From Nitrospiraceae bacterium (lineage in GTDB: Bacteria; Nitrospirota; Nitrospiria; Nitrospirales; Nitrospiraceae), in the NCBI GenBank assembly GCA_919902505.1, contig CAKKRE010000047.1, positions 1 to 49,272 of the forward strand: 49,272 nt of DNA, written 5' to 3'. The position numbers and the translations under genes are program-made. A model generated the notes under the pieces. That model searched no databases, was not told where the DNA came from, and saw nothing but the letters and a program-made list of their open reading frames with translations. Of the stretch, positions 26,400-35,053 are shown in pieces. Numbering within the stretch: position 1 is the first letter of the stretch; each line of letters starts with the position of its first letter.

Positions 26400-27662
26400 A
26401 TGGAAGTCAGACTACAGAAACTCATCGCCGGTACCGGACTCGCTTCGCGACGCAAAGCCGAGGAGTTGATCACGTCCGGGCGCGTGACGATCAACGGCAA
26501 TGTGGTGAAGGAACTCGGCACCAAGGTCGATCCGGCTCGCGACCATGTGAAAGTGGACGGGAAACATCTGCGGGCCGCACAGCCCTACGTCTATCTGATC
26601 CTCAATAAGCCCAAGAACGTGATGTCCACGCTCGATGATCCTGAGGGCCGTCCCACGGTGAAGGACCTCCTGCACGGAGTCACCGTGCGTGTGTTCCCGG
26701 TCGGCCGCTTGGATTTCGACAGCGAAGGGCTCATGTTGCTCACGAATCATGGCGACCTGGCCCAGGCCCTGCTCCATCCCCGCTACCATGTGCCGAAAAC
26801 CTATTTGATCAAGGTCAAGGGTGTCCTCGACGATGCGAAGATCGATGCCCTGGAGCGAGGCGTCAAACTGGAAGACGGCTTCACTGCGCCGGCAAAGGTG
26901 AATAAGGTCAGTCGGGCTGAGAGCAATTCATGGCTTGAGGTCACGATTCACGAGGGACGGAAGCATCAAGTGAAGCGGATGGTCGAGGCGGTGGGCCATT
27001 CGGTGATCAAACTCGTGCGTGTAAGGATGGGACCGTTGCTGTTGGGAGACTTGGCGCCGCGGGAGTATCGATTCCTGACCGACCGCGAAGCAAATCGGTT
27101 GCGGGAGTTGGTCGAAGATCGGGTAGCCAGAGCCGAACGCCCGGAATTGGATGCGTCGGGAAAGCCGACTCGCTGGATGCCGCCGACGGAACCGGCTCCG
27201 CCCCGTCCACCCAAGCCCGAGCGTTCCGGGCGCGGACCAAAAGCCCAGCGTTCCGAACGGGGGCCCCGGTCTCAGCGGTCCCTGGCCGGTGCGAAACCGT
27301 TACGCTCAGGTCGCGGAACCACGCGGCGCCCCATGAGTCCCGGTGCCAAATTTCGTCGTCCTGCCAAAGGGGTTGGATTTCAACGGTCTCAGGCCGGCCC
27401 GATCCCGCAGGGGGCTGACCGTGGGCCTGGCTCGCGTCCGACCGGGCCAGACCAGAAACCCCAGCGCACTCAACCTGGAGCAGGATTTCAGCGGCCCCGG
27501 TCCGGTGCGAAACCTCAAGGCCCCGGTCGTGGCATGACGGCTCGGCGCTCGGGTCCTGGTCAGAACTTTCAACAGAAGCGGCGCGGCGGATCATCAGCTT
27601 CGCGCCCGGGACAACGAGGCCCTGCTGGAAAATCGCGGCCCTCAACGCGGAGAAGAGCATGA
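26400..27662 (+). CDS. RsuA/RluB-family pseudouridine synthase with a long basic tail
   Basis: 420 residues. An S4 RNA-binding domain (residues 1-60, [20 protein letters not shown]) is followed by the catalytic domain, with the active-site Asp in [15 protein letters not shown] (about 101-115), [12 protein letters not shown] and [12 protein letters not shown]. It is closest to RluB, which modifies 23S rRNA. Residues 245-420 form a tail rich in Arg, Gly, Pro, Ser and Gln with repeats such as [14 protein letters not shown]. That tail is unusual in length, resembles RGG RNA-binding tails and is probably disordered. The stop overlaps the aspS start (ATGA), so the genes are translationally coupled. 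Confidence 0.9.
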   Translation: MEVRLQKLIAGTGLASRRKAEELITSGRVTINGNVVKELGTKVDPARDHVKVDGKHLRAAQPYVYLILNKPKNVMSTLDDPEGRPTVKDLLHGVTVRVFPVGRLDFDSEGLMLLTNHGDLAQALLHPRYHVPKTYLIKVKGVLDDAKIDALERGVKLEDGFTAPAKVNKVSRAESNSWLEVTIHEGRKHQVKRMVEAVGHSVIKLVRVRMGPLLLGDLAPREYRFLTDREANRLRELVEDRVARAERPELDASGKPTRWMPPTEPAPPRPPKPERSGRGPKAQRSERGPRSQRSLAGAKPLRSGRGTTRRPMSPGAKFRRPAKGVGFQRSQAGPIPQGADRGPGSRPTGPDQKPQRTQPGAGFQRPRSGAKPQGPGRGMTARRSGPGQNFQQKRRGGSSASRPGQRGPAGKSRPSTRRRA

Positions 27663-29422
27663 AGATCAGGACCCATCGGTGTGGGGAATTGACCAAGGCG
27701 CAAGTCGGTCAGCAAGTGGTGTTGAACGGATGGGTGCAACGTCGCCGGGATCACGGCATGGTGCTGTTCATCGACCTGCGCGATCGAACCGGGTTGACGC
27801 AAGTAGTGTTCAACGCCGAGCGGAATGCGGCGGTCCACCAAGCCGCACATACCTTGCGGAGCGAATGCGTTGTGTCGGTGACCGGCCAGGTGATGGCCAG
27901 GCCGGATGAGTCCAAGAATCCGAACCTTCCCACCGGTGAGATCGAAGTGTTTGTGGATGCCGTCGAGATTCTCAACGAAGCCAAGACGCCGCCCTTCATG
28001 ATCGAGGACGACATTGAGATCACCGAGTCCCTTCGATTGAAGTACCGCTATCTGGATCTCAGGCGACCGAGGATGCAGCGGTTGCTAGGATTGCGTCACG
28101 GGATCATGCAGGCGGTGCGAGCATTCTTGAATGCGGAGCAGTTTCTGGAAGTGGAAACGCCCGTATTGACCAAAAGTACGCCGGAAGGCGCTCGTGATTA
28201 TCTGGTGCCCAGCCGCGTGAATCCGGGGATGTTTTATGCGCTGCCCCAGTCGCCGCAGCTGTTCAAGCAGGTGTTGATGGTGAGCGGTGTGGATCGGTAT
28301 TACCAGATCGCCCGTTGCTTCCGCGACGAAGACCTTCGTAACGACCGTCAGCCGGAATTTACCCAGATCGATCTCGAAATGTCGTTTGTGGATCGTGAGC
28401 AGGTCATGTCGCTCATGGAACGGATGATTGTCTCCGTGTTCAAGGATGCCGGCGGAGTGCAATTGCCGACGCCCTTTCCCCGGATGACCTATGCCGACGC
28501 CATGGGGCGCTACGGTTCGGACAAGCCGGATCTTCGGTTCGACATGCCCTTGCATGATGCCACGGCGTTTGCCGCGAAGAGCGAATTCAAAGTGTTCAAA
28601 GAGGCGGCGACCAAGGGCGGACTCGTCAAGGCGCTGATCGTGTCCGGAGGGGCTTCCATGGCGCGGAGTCGTATCGACGCGCTCGGTGAAACGGCGAAAA
28701 GTTTTGGAGCAAAAGGCCTGGCTTGGTTGAAAGTCACTGCGGACGGCCAGTTGGAATCGGTGATCGCCAAATTTCTCGATGCCAAGGCCTTTGCCGAGGC
28801 CTTGCCGGAAGCGAAGCCCGGCGATCTGGTGCTCTTCGGCGCGGACAAGCCAGCCATCGTGCACGATGTCTTGGGGCGAATCCGACTGCTGCTTGGTGAG
28901 GAACTGAATCTCATCGACAAGATGGCCTGGAAGCCCTTGTGGGTGGCGGAGTTTCCATTGCTGGACTATTCGCCGGAGGAGAAACGCTATATCTTCATGC
29001 ACAACCCTTTTGCCGCGCCGATGGATGAAGATGTGCCGTTCCTCGACACGGAGCCGTTGAAGGCCCGGGCGAAGGCCTACGATATGGTGCTGAATGGAAG
29101 TGAAATCGGCGGCGGCAGCATTCGCAATCATCGCAGCGACATCCAGTTTCGGATTCTCGATCTGTTGGGGATCGGCAAGGAACAGGCGCAGGCCAAGTTC
29201 GGTTTCCTGCTCGAAGCGCTGGAGTATGGTGCTCCTCCCCATGGGGGTATCGCATTCGGCCTCGACCGGCTGATCATGCTGCTGGGCGGTGCCGATTCGA
29301 TTCGCGATGTCATCGCCTTCCCCAAGACGCAACGCGCGCAATGCCCGCTCACGGAGGCGCCTTCTGTCGTGACCGCCGATCAGTTGAAGGAGTTGCGCAT
29401 CAAGCTGGATCTCGTCGAGTAG
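27659..29422 (+). CDS. aspS: Aspartyl-tRNA synthetase
   Basis: 587 residues, the usual bacterial length. Contains the OB-fold anticodon-binding domain ([20 protein letters not shown]), class II motif 2 ([20 protein letters not shown]), the bacterial GAD insertion (about 285-410), and motif 3 ([15 protein letters not shown]). Whether it discriminates Asp from Asp/Asn charging cannot be decided from this window. It overlaps the preceding gene by 4 nt, and aroC begins 18 bp later, so the three form an operon. Confidence 0.97.
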   Translation: MKIRTHRCGELTKAQVGQQVVLNGWVQRRRDHGMVLFIDLRDRTGLTQVVFNAERNAAVHQAAHTLRSECVVSVTGQVMARPDESKNPNLPTGEIEVFVDAVEILNEAKTPPFMIEDDIEITESLRLKYRYLDLRRPRMQRLLGLRHGIMQAVRAFLNAEQFLEVETPVLTKSTPEGARDYLVPSRVNPGMFYALPQSPQLFKQVLMVSGVDRYYQIARCFRDEDLRNDRQPEFTQIDLEMSFVDREQVMSLMERMIVSVFKDAGGVQLPTPFPRMTYADAMGRYGSDKPDLRFDMPLHDATAFAAKSEFKVFKEAATKGGLVKALIVSGGASMARSRIDALGETAKSFGAKGLAWLKVTADGQLESVIAKFLDAKAFAEALPEAKPGDLVLFGADKPAIVHDVLGRIRLLLGEELNLIDKMAWKPLWVAEFPLLDYSPEEKRYIFMHNPFAAPMDEDVPFLDTEPLKARAKAYDMVLNGSEIGGGSIRNHRSDIQFRILDLLGIGKEQAQAKFGFLLEALEYGAPPHGGIAFGLDRLIMLLGGADSIRDVIAFPKTQRAQCPLTEAPSVVTADQLKELRIKLDLVE

Positions 29423-29440
29423 GCAGGAGCCATCCAATTC

Positions 29441-30577
29441 ATGGCCGGCAATACGTTGGGCCGAGTCTTCACCGTCACTTCATTCGGCGAAAGCCACGGA
29501 CCGGCGATCGGTTGCGTGGTGGATGGGTGTCCGCCGGGCCTCGCGCTGTCCACCGAAGACATTCAGCGGGATCTCGACCGGCGCAAGCCGGGCACCTCAC
29601 GCCACGTGACGCAGCGACAGGAATCCGATACCGTTGAAATCCTCTCCGGGGTGTTCGAGGGCAAGACGACCGGAACCCCGATCGCCCTCTTGATCCGGAA
29701 CGAAGACCAGCGCAGCCGCGACTACGGCAACCTCATCGACACGTTCCGTCCGGGCCACGCCGACTACACCTACTGGCAAAAGTATGGCATCCGCGACCAT
29801 CGCGGCGGGGGGCGATCCTCGGCGCGGGAAACGGCCGTGCGAGTGGCGGCGGCGGCGATTGCCAGGAAGTGGTTGCAGGAGAAGCACGGTGTGGTCATCC
29901 GTGGCTACCTCAGCCAACTCGGGCCGATCGAAGCTCCATTTCAGAGCTGGGAAACGGTGGACACCAATCCATTCTTTTCGGCGAACACCGAGGTGGTGGG
30001 GAGACTTGAATCGTTCATGGACGAATTGCGAAAGGCCGGCGATTCCGTCGGGGCGAAAATTACCACCGTGGCCGAGCAGGTGCCGGTCGGGTGGGGCGCT
30101 CCGGTCTATGCGAAGCTGGATGCTGATCTGGCCGGCGCCATGATGAGCATCAATGCGGTCAAAGCGGTGGAGATCGGCGCAGGGTTCGCTTCGGTGGCGC
30201 AGCGCGGGTCGGAACATGGCGATGAACTTACGCCGGAGGGGTTTGTGACGAATCATGCCGGCGGCATTCTCGGCGGTATTTCGACCGGGCAGGATGTCGT
30301 CGTGACGATCGCGATCAAGCCGACATCAAGCATCCGTATTCCGCGACGTTCCATCGACAAACAGGGCAACCCGGTGACCGTCGAAACCGATGGGCGTCAT
30401 GATCCTTGCGTCGGTATCAGGGCCACGCCCATTGCCGAAGCCATGATGGCACTCGTGCTCATGGATCATGCTTTGCTGCATCGCGCGCAGAACGCCGATG
30501 TGCAGACGGCGACGCCAAAGATTCCGGGTTCTTCACCGTATGGTGCTGTTCCGGTGAGTAAGAAACCAAACGCATAG
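29441..30577 (+). CDS. aroC: Chorismate synthase
   Basis: 378 residues. Converts EPSP to chorismate with reduced FMN, the last step of the shikimate pathway. Signatures: [20 protein letters not shown] at the N-terminus, [20 protein letters not shown], and [20 protein letters not shown]. Ribosome site AGGAG about 13 nt upstream. Co-directional with aspS. Confidence 0.96.
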   Translation: MAGNTLGRVFTVTSFGESHGPAIGCVVDGCPPGLALSTEDIQRDLDRRKPGTSRHVTQRQESDTVEILSGVFEGKTTGTPIALLIRNEDQRSRDYGNLIDTFRPGHADYTYWQKYGIRDHRGGGRSSARETAVRVAAAAIARKWLQEKHGVVIRGYLSQLGPIEAPFQSWETVDTNPFFSANTEVVGRLESFMDELRKAGDSVGAKITTVAEQVPVGWGAPVYAKLDADLAGAMMSINAVKAVEIGAGFASVAQRGSEHGDELTPEGFVTNHAGGILGGISTGQDVVVTIAIKPTSSIRIPRRSIDKQGNPVTVETDGRHDPCVGIRATPIAEAMMALVLMDHALLHRAQNADVQTATPKIPGSSPYGAVPVSKKPNA

Positions 30578-30690
30578 ATTAAGGCTGATCCTGCGAAGCC
30601 GAGTCGTCTTCAGTCTGACTCGTTTGTTTGATCGGCGGGCTACGTGTCGTTCGTTATACCTGATGATCAACGAAAGAGGACTGTGAGCCA

Positions 30691-31161
30691 ATGATCGAAA
30701 TTTATACCGACGGGGCCTGCAGTGGGAATCCAGGACCCGGTGGCTGGGGGGCTTTACTGCGCATAGATAACGCTGAAACGGAAATGTGCGGCGGAGATCC
30801 GGCCACGACGAACAACCGCATGGAACTGCTCGCCGTCATTGAGGCGTTGCAGTCGCTCACGCGGCCGGTGGAGGCGCGTGTCTACACCGATTCGCAGTAT
30901 GTGCAAAAAGGTATCAGCGAGTGGATTCATAGCTGGAAGCGGCGCGGGTGGAAAACCGCCGGCAAAGAGCCGGTGAAAAATGAGGATTTGTGGCGTCGTC
31001 TCGATACGCTCGCCTCCGGTCATAAGCTGGAATGGCACTGGGTGCGGGGTCACAACGGTCATCCGGAAAACGAACGCGTGGATGCCCTGGCGCGAGCCGG
31101 TCTCGAACAGTCTCGCCGGGCCGGGAAGGCGATCGGCGGTACGCGGCAAGAAACGTTTTAA
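30691..31161 (+). CDS. rnhA: Ribonuclease HI
   Basis: 156 residues. Degrades RNA in RNA-DNA hybrids. The catalytic acidic residues are in [14 protein letters not shown] (D), [13 protein letters not shown] (E), [11 protein letters not shown] (D) and [10 protein letters not shown] (D). The RNase HI handle region is also present ([20 protein letters not shown]). Ribosome site GAGGA upstream. Confidence 0.95.
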   Translation: MIEIYTDGACSGNPGPGGWGALLRIDNAETEMCGGDPATTNNRMELLAVIEALQSLTRPVEARVYTDSQYVQKGISEWIHSWKRRGWKTAGKEPVKNEDLWRRLDTLASGHKLEWHWVRGHNGHPENERVDALARAGLEQSRRAGKAIGGTRQETF

Positions 31162-31220
31162 TAGATACGCGACAGCTTACGCAGTGACCATCTAGCCCGC
31201 TGTATGGCGCTCTCTTCCCC

Positions 31221-31352
31221 GATCCTCGACATTTAACATGCCATCGTCTATCAAGGTGAACAGCAGGTTTTTCCGACCTGTCGCTCAGCCTGGCCGCCGG
31301 CGTACATGGCGTAATTCTCGGACCGAACGGTGCTGGAAAATCGACCCTCCTG
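31221..31352 (+). pseudogene. Truncated copy of the 5' end of the ABC ATPase gene at 32295
   Basis: This stretch matches 32300-32432 closely, including the P-loop coding sequence (GGACCGAACGGTGCTGGAAA here). One base is missing in the run CAGGTTTTTCCG (CAGGTATTTTCCG in the intact gene), causing a frameshift, and the similarity stops abruptly at TCCTG. The result is a non-functional remnant. It lies upstream of two paralogous lipoprotein genes, so the locus has been duplicated. Confidence 0.85.
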
Positions 31353-31455
31353 GGTAGGTACGTCTCAAAGCCAAGCCCAGCCTGGTGCGCAGTTGCTGGC
31401 TTGCAGTTCCGCCGGCGGATAGAATGGCGTATGTGATGTTGGAAGGAGGTGCAGG

Positions 31456-31854
31456 ATGATGCGCTTCGTTCCTGTGTCCCTCGTGGTGGTCGCGATGCTG
31501 TCGAGTTGTGCCCTGGTCCTGCCCAAAGAGACTCGGTATCTACGCAGTGCGCAGGGTCGAAGCAACCAAGCGGAGGTGGCTCAGGTCTTAGGCCGACCCC
31601 TGATGACGACCACCAGTCCGGAAGACGATGCGGTGTGGGTCTATCAGGTACGGGAGCAGGAGGCAGGGAACCGTTGGACTTCGACCGGCCTGTGGTGCGA
31701 CGAGTATGTCCTGACATTTGATAATCGCTCGATCTTGAGACGTTGGACCCACAAATCTGAGTTCCATGGCGGAGAACTGATGCCGACCTATTGCGTACCC
31801 GGCGGGATGACCATGCCGATCGCGACCAAGCCGAAAACCGAGTTTCAGCGATAG
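31456..31854 (+). CDS. Small lipoprotein, paralogue of the next gene
   Basis: 132 residues with a strong ribosome site (AAGGAGGTG). A lipobox (LSSC, Cys18) ends the signal peptide. The mature part (RSNQAEVAQVLGRPLMTTTS, then VWVYQVREQE and WCDEYVLTFDNRSILRRW) resembles the SmpA/OmlA/BamE small-lipoprotein fold. It aligns with the following protein throughout: both have YLR/YLH, VLGRP/QLGKP, WVYxVR, WCDEYxLxFD and HGGELMP. It is probably in the outer or inner membrane; function unknown. Confidence 0.8.
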   Translation: MMRFVPVSLVVVAMLSSCALVLPKETRYLRSAQGRSNQAEVAQVLGRPLMTTTSPEDDAVWVYQVREQEAGNRWTSTGLWCDEYVLTFDNRSILRRWTHKSEFHGGELMPTYCVPGGMTMPIATKPKTEFQR

Positions 31855-31914
31855 CCCGAGCCGTACGGGATGTGGGGCTCGATCAAGGGGGTCGCGCATG
31901 AAAGGAGGTGCCGC

Positions 31915-32298
31915 ATGCGGGCTGTTATGACTGTCCTGTTGCTCAGCGGCCTGCTGATGTCTCTTGGATGCACGCTCTTTCAGTCCAAGGAAAGCATTTA
32001 TTTGCACACGGCAACGAATCAGGCGACCCAGGAACAGGTGAGGCAACAGCTCGGGAAGCCACGCCTGGTGAGCGCGACGCGCCTGGGCGAACCGGTCTGG
32101 GTGTACGAAGTGCGGGACATCGAACCGATGAGCCAAAGCTCATGGTCTACTCTGGGCTCCTGGTGCGACGAATATACGTTGCGGTTCGACAAGGAGGGAA
32201 TTTTGCGTGAGTGGAAACACCAGTCATTCGTGCACGGCGGTGAACTGATGCCCTTGTCCTGCAATTCGACGTTGGGTGTCGAGAAACCGGCCTTGTGA
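31915..32298 (+). CDS. Small lipoprotein, paralogue of the preceding gene
   Basis: 127 residues from the ATG at 31915, which follows AGGAGGTG at the same spacing as its paralogue; an earlier in-frame start at 31870 is rejected. Lipobox LSLGC near residue 19. The fold is as in the previous gene (QATQEQVRQQLGKPRLVSAT, WVYEVRDIE, SWCDEYTLRFDKEGILREW). The stop overlaps the GTG start of the ABC ATPase by 3 nt, so the two are coupled. Confidence 0.8.
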   Translation: MRAVMTVLLLSGLLMSLGCTLFQSKESIYLHTATNQATQEQVRQQLGKPRLVSATRLGEPVWVYEVRDIEPMSQSSWSTLGSWCDEYTLRFDKEGILREWKHQSFVHGGELMPLSCNSTLGVEKPAL

Positions 32299-33080
32299 CG
32301 ATCATCGAGATTCAGCATGCCACGGTCTATCGAGGTGAACGGCAGGTATTTTCCGACTTGTCGCTGAGCTTAGCCGCCGGCGTCCACAGCGTGATTCTCG
32401 GACCGAATGGCGCGGGAAAATCGACCCTCCTGAAGCTCTTCTCCATGGAAATCCATCCTGTACCCCGCGACCACACGAGGCTCCGCCTGTTCGGCGAAGA
32501 GCAATGGAATGTGTGGGACCTGCGACGGCACTTGGGGGTCGTCTCGCATGACTTGCAGCGCCACTATCTGGACAACGCCTACGGCATCAACGTGATCCTC
32601 TCCGGGTACTATGCGAGCGTGGATACCTATGAGCACCAGGCGTTCGATGATGAACAATGGGTGCGGGCGGCGAAGATCATGGAGGATCTCGGCATCGGCC
32701 CTCTGCAGGAGCGCCGCTTCGGTGACATGTCCACCGGTGAGCAGCGGCGGTTTCTTCTTGGGCGAGCGCTGGTCCACGATCCGCCGGTCCTCGTGTTGGA
32801 CGAACCGACCAGCGGGCTCGATCTCAAATCCTGCTTCCAGTATTTAGACCTCGTGCGTGCGCAGATTCACAAGGGCAAGACAGTCGTCCTCGTCACCCAC
32901 CATCTGCACGAAATTCCGCCGGAGATCGATCGAGTGATCTTTCTCAAAGGAGGGAAAGTCGTGGCCGACGGTCGGAAATCTGCACTCCTGTCCAACGACC
33001 ACATCAGCACCCTCTTCGACCGCCCCATCGTGCTCGCTCAAGCCAACGGCTGGTATCAAGCCCTGCCTGGCCTGTCGTAA
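32295..33080 (+). CDS. ABC-type ATPase subunit
   Basis: 261 residues starting at a GTG that overlaps the preceding stop. Walker A GPNGAGKSTLLKL near residues 36-48, signature MSTGEQRRFLLGRALV, Walker B PVLVLDEPTSGLD, then the H-loop in LVTHHLHEIP. It resembles the molybdate- or iron-type cytosolic ATPases (ModF-like). There is no permease or binding-protein gene next to it, so its partner is encoded elsewhere. The truncated copy at 31221 shows that the gene has been duplicated at least once. Confidence 0.88.
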   Translation: MTIIEIQHATVYRGERQVFSDLSLSLAAGVHSVILGPNGAGKSTLLKLFSMEIHPVPRDHTRLRLFGEEQWNVWDLRRHLGVVSHDLQRHYLDNAYGINVILSGYYASVDTYEHQAFDDEQWVRAAKIMEDLGIGPLQERRFGDMSTGEQRRFLLGRALVHDPPVLVLDEPTSGLDLKSCFQYLDLVRAQIHKGKTVVLVTHHLHEIPPEIDRVIFLKGGKVVADGRKSALLSNDHISTLFDRPIVLAQANGWYQALPGLS

Positions 33081-33089
33081 CAGGTCGGA

Positions 33090-34124
33090 TCATCCCCCTG
33101 CCAGCGTCACCGTAAATGTCAGGTTGGTATCGATGCGGCGGACCTTGACGCTGACTTGCTGTCCCGGCTTGGTTCGTTCAATGAGATAGTTCTTTAAATG
33201 GGCGGCATCCTGAATATCGGTGTCGTCTACGGCAATGATGATGTCGTGTTTCTCAATGCCGGCTGACTTGGCCGGTTCCATCACGTCGTTCACCGCCATG
33301 CGCCACCTGGTGCCGTCCTTCACTGCGACCATGTGAATGCCCATCTTTGAGAAGGCCATCGGCTTTCCGTCCAGTGCGGCGGTGACGATCCGTTCAGCGA
33401 GCATCGCCGGAATGGCAAAGGCCATGCGGCTGCAATGCGCGGTGGAGTCGTCCCGTTCGGTCTGGATGATGGCGTGCATGATGCCGACCACTTCCCCCTT
33501 GTCGTTGAAGAGGCCGCCGCCGGAGTTGCCGCTGCAAGCGGCTACGTCGGCTTGAATCAGGCGCGTGTCCACGGTTTGAAGAAAGGTGTTCGTATTGCCC
33601 AGGTGTCCGAACGACATGGTCGGGCCCCACCCCATGGGATACCCTACGGTGAAGACTTCTTGCCCCGGTTGTACGTCGCCGGGCGCGAAGGGGACGCTTG
33701 CGCGTAACTTGGCGCGATGGGCCTCGGCGACGCGATAGACCACGACGTCCATGAACGCACTGTCGCCGACGAGATCGGCGGAAAGTTCATGGAGGTCTGT
33801 CGTCAGGATACGGATCTGCTTCTGAATAACGGCGCCGGTCGTGACATCTTGTTTCTCCGCTGCGTGGCGGGCGGTGACGATGTAGCCGTCGCGAAGATGA
33901 AATCCGGTTCCCCGTACCAGAATCTTGCCCGGTTTGTCCGGTGTACGTTGGTCTTGCGTGTCCTCCAGGACACCGATGGTGGCCAGTTTGGCGCGATCCA
34001 GCACCGTGGCCTCAATGGCTGCCGCCTCGTTCGTGAAGATGCCTGTGGCCAGACTCACGGCGGCTATCATGCCGACCGAACCACGCACAATCTGTTTGAC
34101 GTAATCGAGTGACGAACGCGACAT
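33090..34124 (-). CDS. Exported trypsin-like serine protease with a PDZ domain
   Basis: 344 residues. Signal peptide at residues 1-36 ending NEAAA. The catalytic triad is visible: His87 in TARHAAE, Asp126 in SAFMDVVVY and Ser201 in CSGNSGGGLF. A PDZ domain follows (about 240-335; MEPAKSAGIEKHDIIIAVDD). It is a DegP/HtrA-like periplasmic protease with a single PDZ domain. It is convergent with the ABC ATPase gene and divergent from the Slp-like lipoprotein gene. Confidence 0.88.
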   Translation of the reverse strand: MSRSSLDYVKQIVRGSVGMIAAVSLATGIFTNEAAAIEATVLDRAKLATIGVLEDTQDQRTPDKPGKILVRGTGFHLRDGYIVTARHAAEKQDVTTGAVIQKQIRILTTDLHELSADLVGDSAFMDVVVYRVAEAHRAKLRASVPFAPGDVQPGQEVFTVGYPMGWGPTMSFGHLGNTNTFLQTVDTRLIQADVAACSGNSGGGLFNDKGEVVGIMHAIIQTERDDSTAHCSRMAFAIPAMLAERIVTAALDGKPMAFSKMGIHMVAVKDGTRWRMAVNDVMEPAKSAGIEKHDIIIAVDDTDIQDAAHLKNYLIERTKPGQQVSVKVRRIDTNLTFTVTLAGG

Positions 34125-34246
34125 AGGGAACCGTTCCTTTCGTGAGGATGTCGTCAGAGCTGCAGTATAGCCTAGAGGCAGGAGTGGATGAAATGTGGTC
34201 GTGCGTCCAGTGGCGATGAACGTGAGGTCCAGGGGAGATTCCGACG

Positions 34247-34275
34247 TGGCATCCTCACGCGTTGGGCGTTATACT
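34247..34275 (+). promoter_or_regulatory. Promoter that would give a leaderless mRNA
   Basis: TGGCAT (34247-34252), a 17-bp spacer and TATACT (34270-34275), with the ATG only 6 nt after the -10. Transcription would start at or within a base or two of the start codon. Confidence 0.45.
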
Positions 34276-34281
34276 GATCGC

Positions 34282-34842
34282 ATGCTGATGCAGCTACGCC
34301 AATCTCTGGTGATAGGGCTCCTGGCTGTGACCGCCGGGTGTGCCACGTCGGTCATTCCCGAATCTCTTGAACCACAGGTTGATAAGGCCGTGACGTTCAG
34401 CCAGGTGTTGGAATCCCCCGACTCGTACCGTGGGAAGGTCGTGGTATGGGCCGGCGAAGTGCTCATAGCCAGAGCCCTGAAGGGCGGCACGCAATTAGAG
34501 GTGCTCCAGCTCCCCTTAGATGACGAGCAGGGGCCGGTTATCGACCGCATGGAATCCAAAGGGCGGTTCCTCGCATTACAGAAAGAGTCTCTCGATCCGG
34601 CCACGATGACGGACGGCACCAGGGTGACGATTGTCGGCGAAGTAACGGGGGCGTCGGTCGAAAAAATGGATGAGGCGGACTATCGCTTTCCGACGCTGGA
34701 GATCAAACATCTGCATCGATGGACTTCCCGGCGAGTGGATGACCGTCGGGTGATCGGACCTTGGTGGAACGTGTTCGGCGGGGTCGGTATCGGGGGAGGC
34801 GGTCGCAGCGGCGGCGGGGTCAGCATCGGCACCGGGTTCTAG
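34282..34842 (+). CDS. Slp-family outer-membrane lipoprotein
   Basis: 186 residues from the ATG at 34282; the upstream open frame is not protein-like. Lipobox VTAGC near residue 18 follows a signal peptide (LVIGLLAVTAGC). The Slp family (starvation-inducible lipoprotein) is suggested by FSQVLESPDSYRGKVVVWAG, TRVTIVGEVTG and LEIKHLHRWTSR. The C-terminus is Gly-rich (GVGIGGGGRSGGGVSIGTGF). No Shine-Dalgarno precedes the ATG, in keeping with the leaderless promoter. Confidence 0.8.
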   Translation: MLMQLRQSLVIGLLAVTAGCATSVIPESLEPQVDKAVTFSQVLESPDSYRGKVVVWAGEVLIARALKGGTQLEVLQLPLDDEQGPVIDRMESKGRFLALQKESLDPATMTDGTRVTIVGEVTGASVEKMDEADYRFPTLEIKHLHRWTSRRVDDRRVIGPWWNVFGGVGIGGGGRSGGGVSIGTGF

Positions 34843-34988
34843 TTCTCACGTCATCCTTCGGCCAACCATTCCATTTCCAGGCTGTTCCGTTCGAAACGGT
34901 CAGCATAGGCTTTCTTCCTTCGATCACCGCGTCGCCGAAAATAGCTCCGCCGAACCCCGCAAATACTGGTATTTCTCTCCTGAGCCGG

Positions 34989-35017
34989 TTGACAGGATCA
35001 TACGTAAACCGTAGCCT
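34989..35017 (+). promoter_or_regulatory. Promoter of the DGR target gene
   Basis: Consensus TTGACA (34989-34994), a 17-bp spacer and TAGCCT (35012-35017), 37 bp before the start codon at 35054. Probably drives target, avd and RT together, as they are co-directional and closely spaced. Confidence 0.5.
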
Positions 35018-35053
35018 GTCACCAGTTCACGCGTTCACCACTCTTTGAGCGCT

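Noticed and set aside
28085-29437. Long minus-strand open frame opposite aspS
   Set aside because: As above; the plus-strand aspS is complete and unmistakable.
31221-31352. A functional second ABC ATPase gene
   Set aside because: The frame is broken by a missing base and the match ends before the signature and Walker B motifs.
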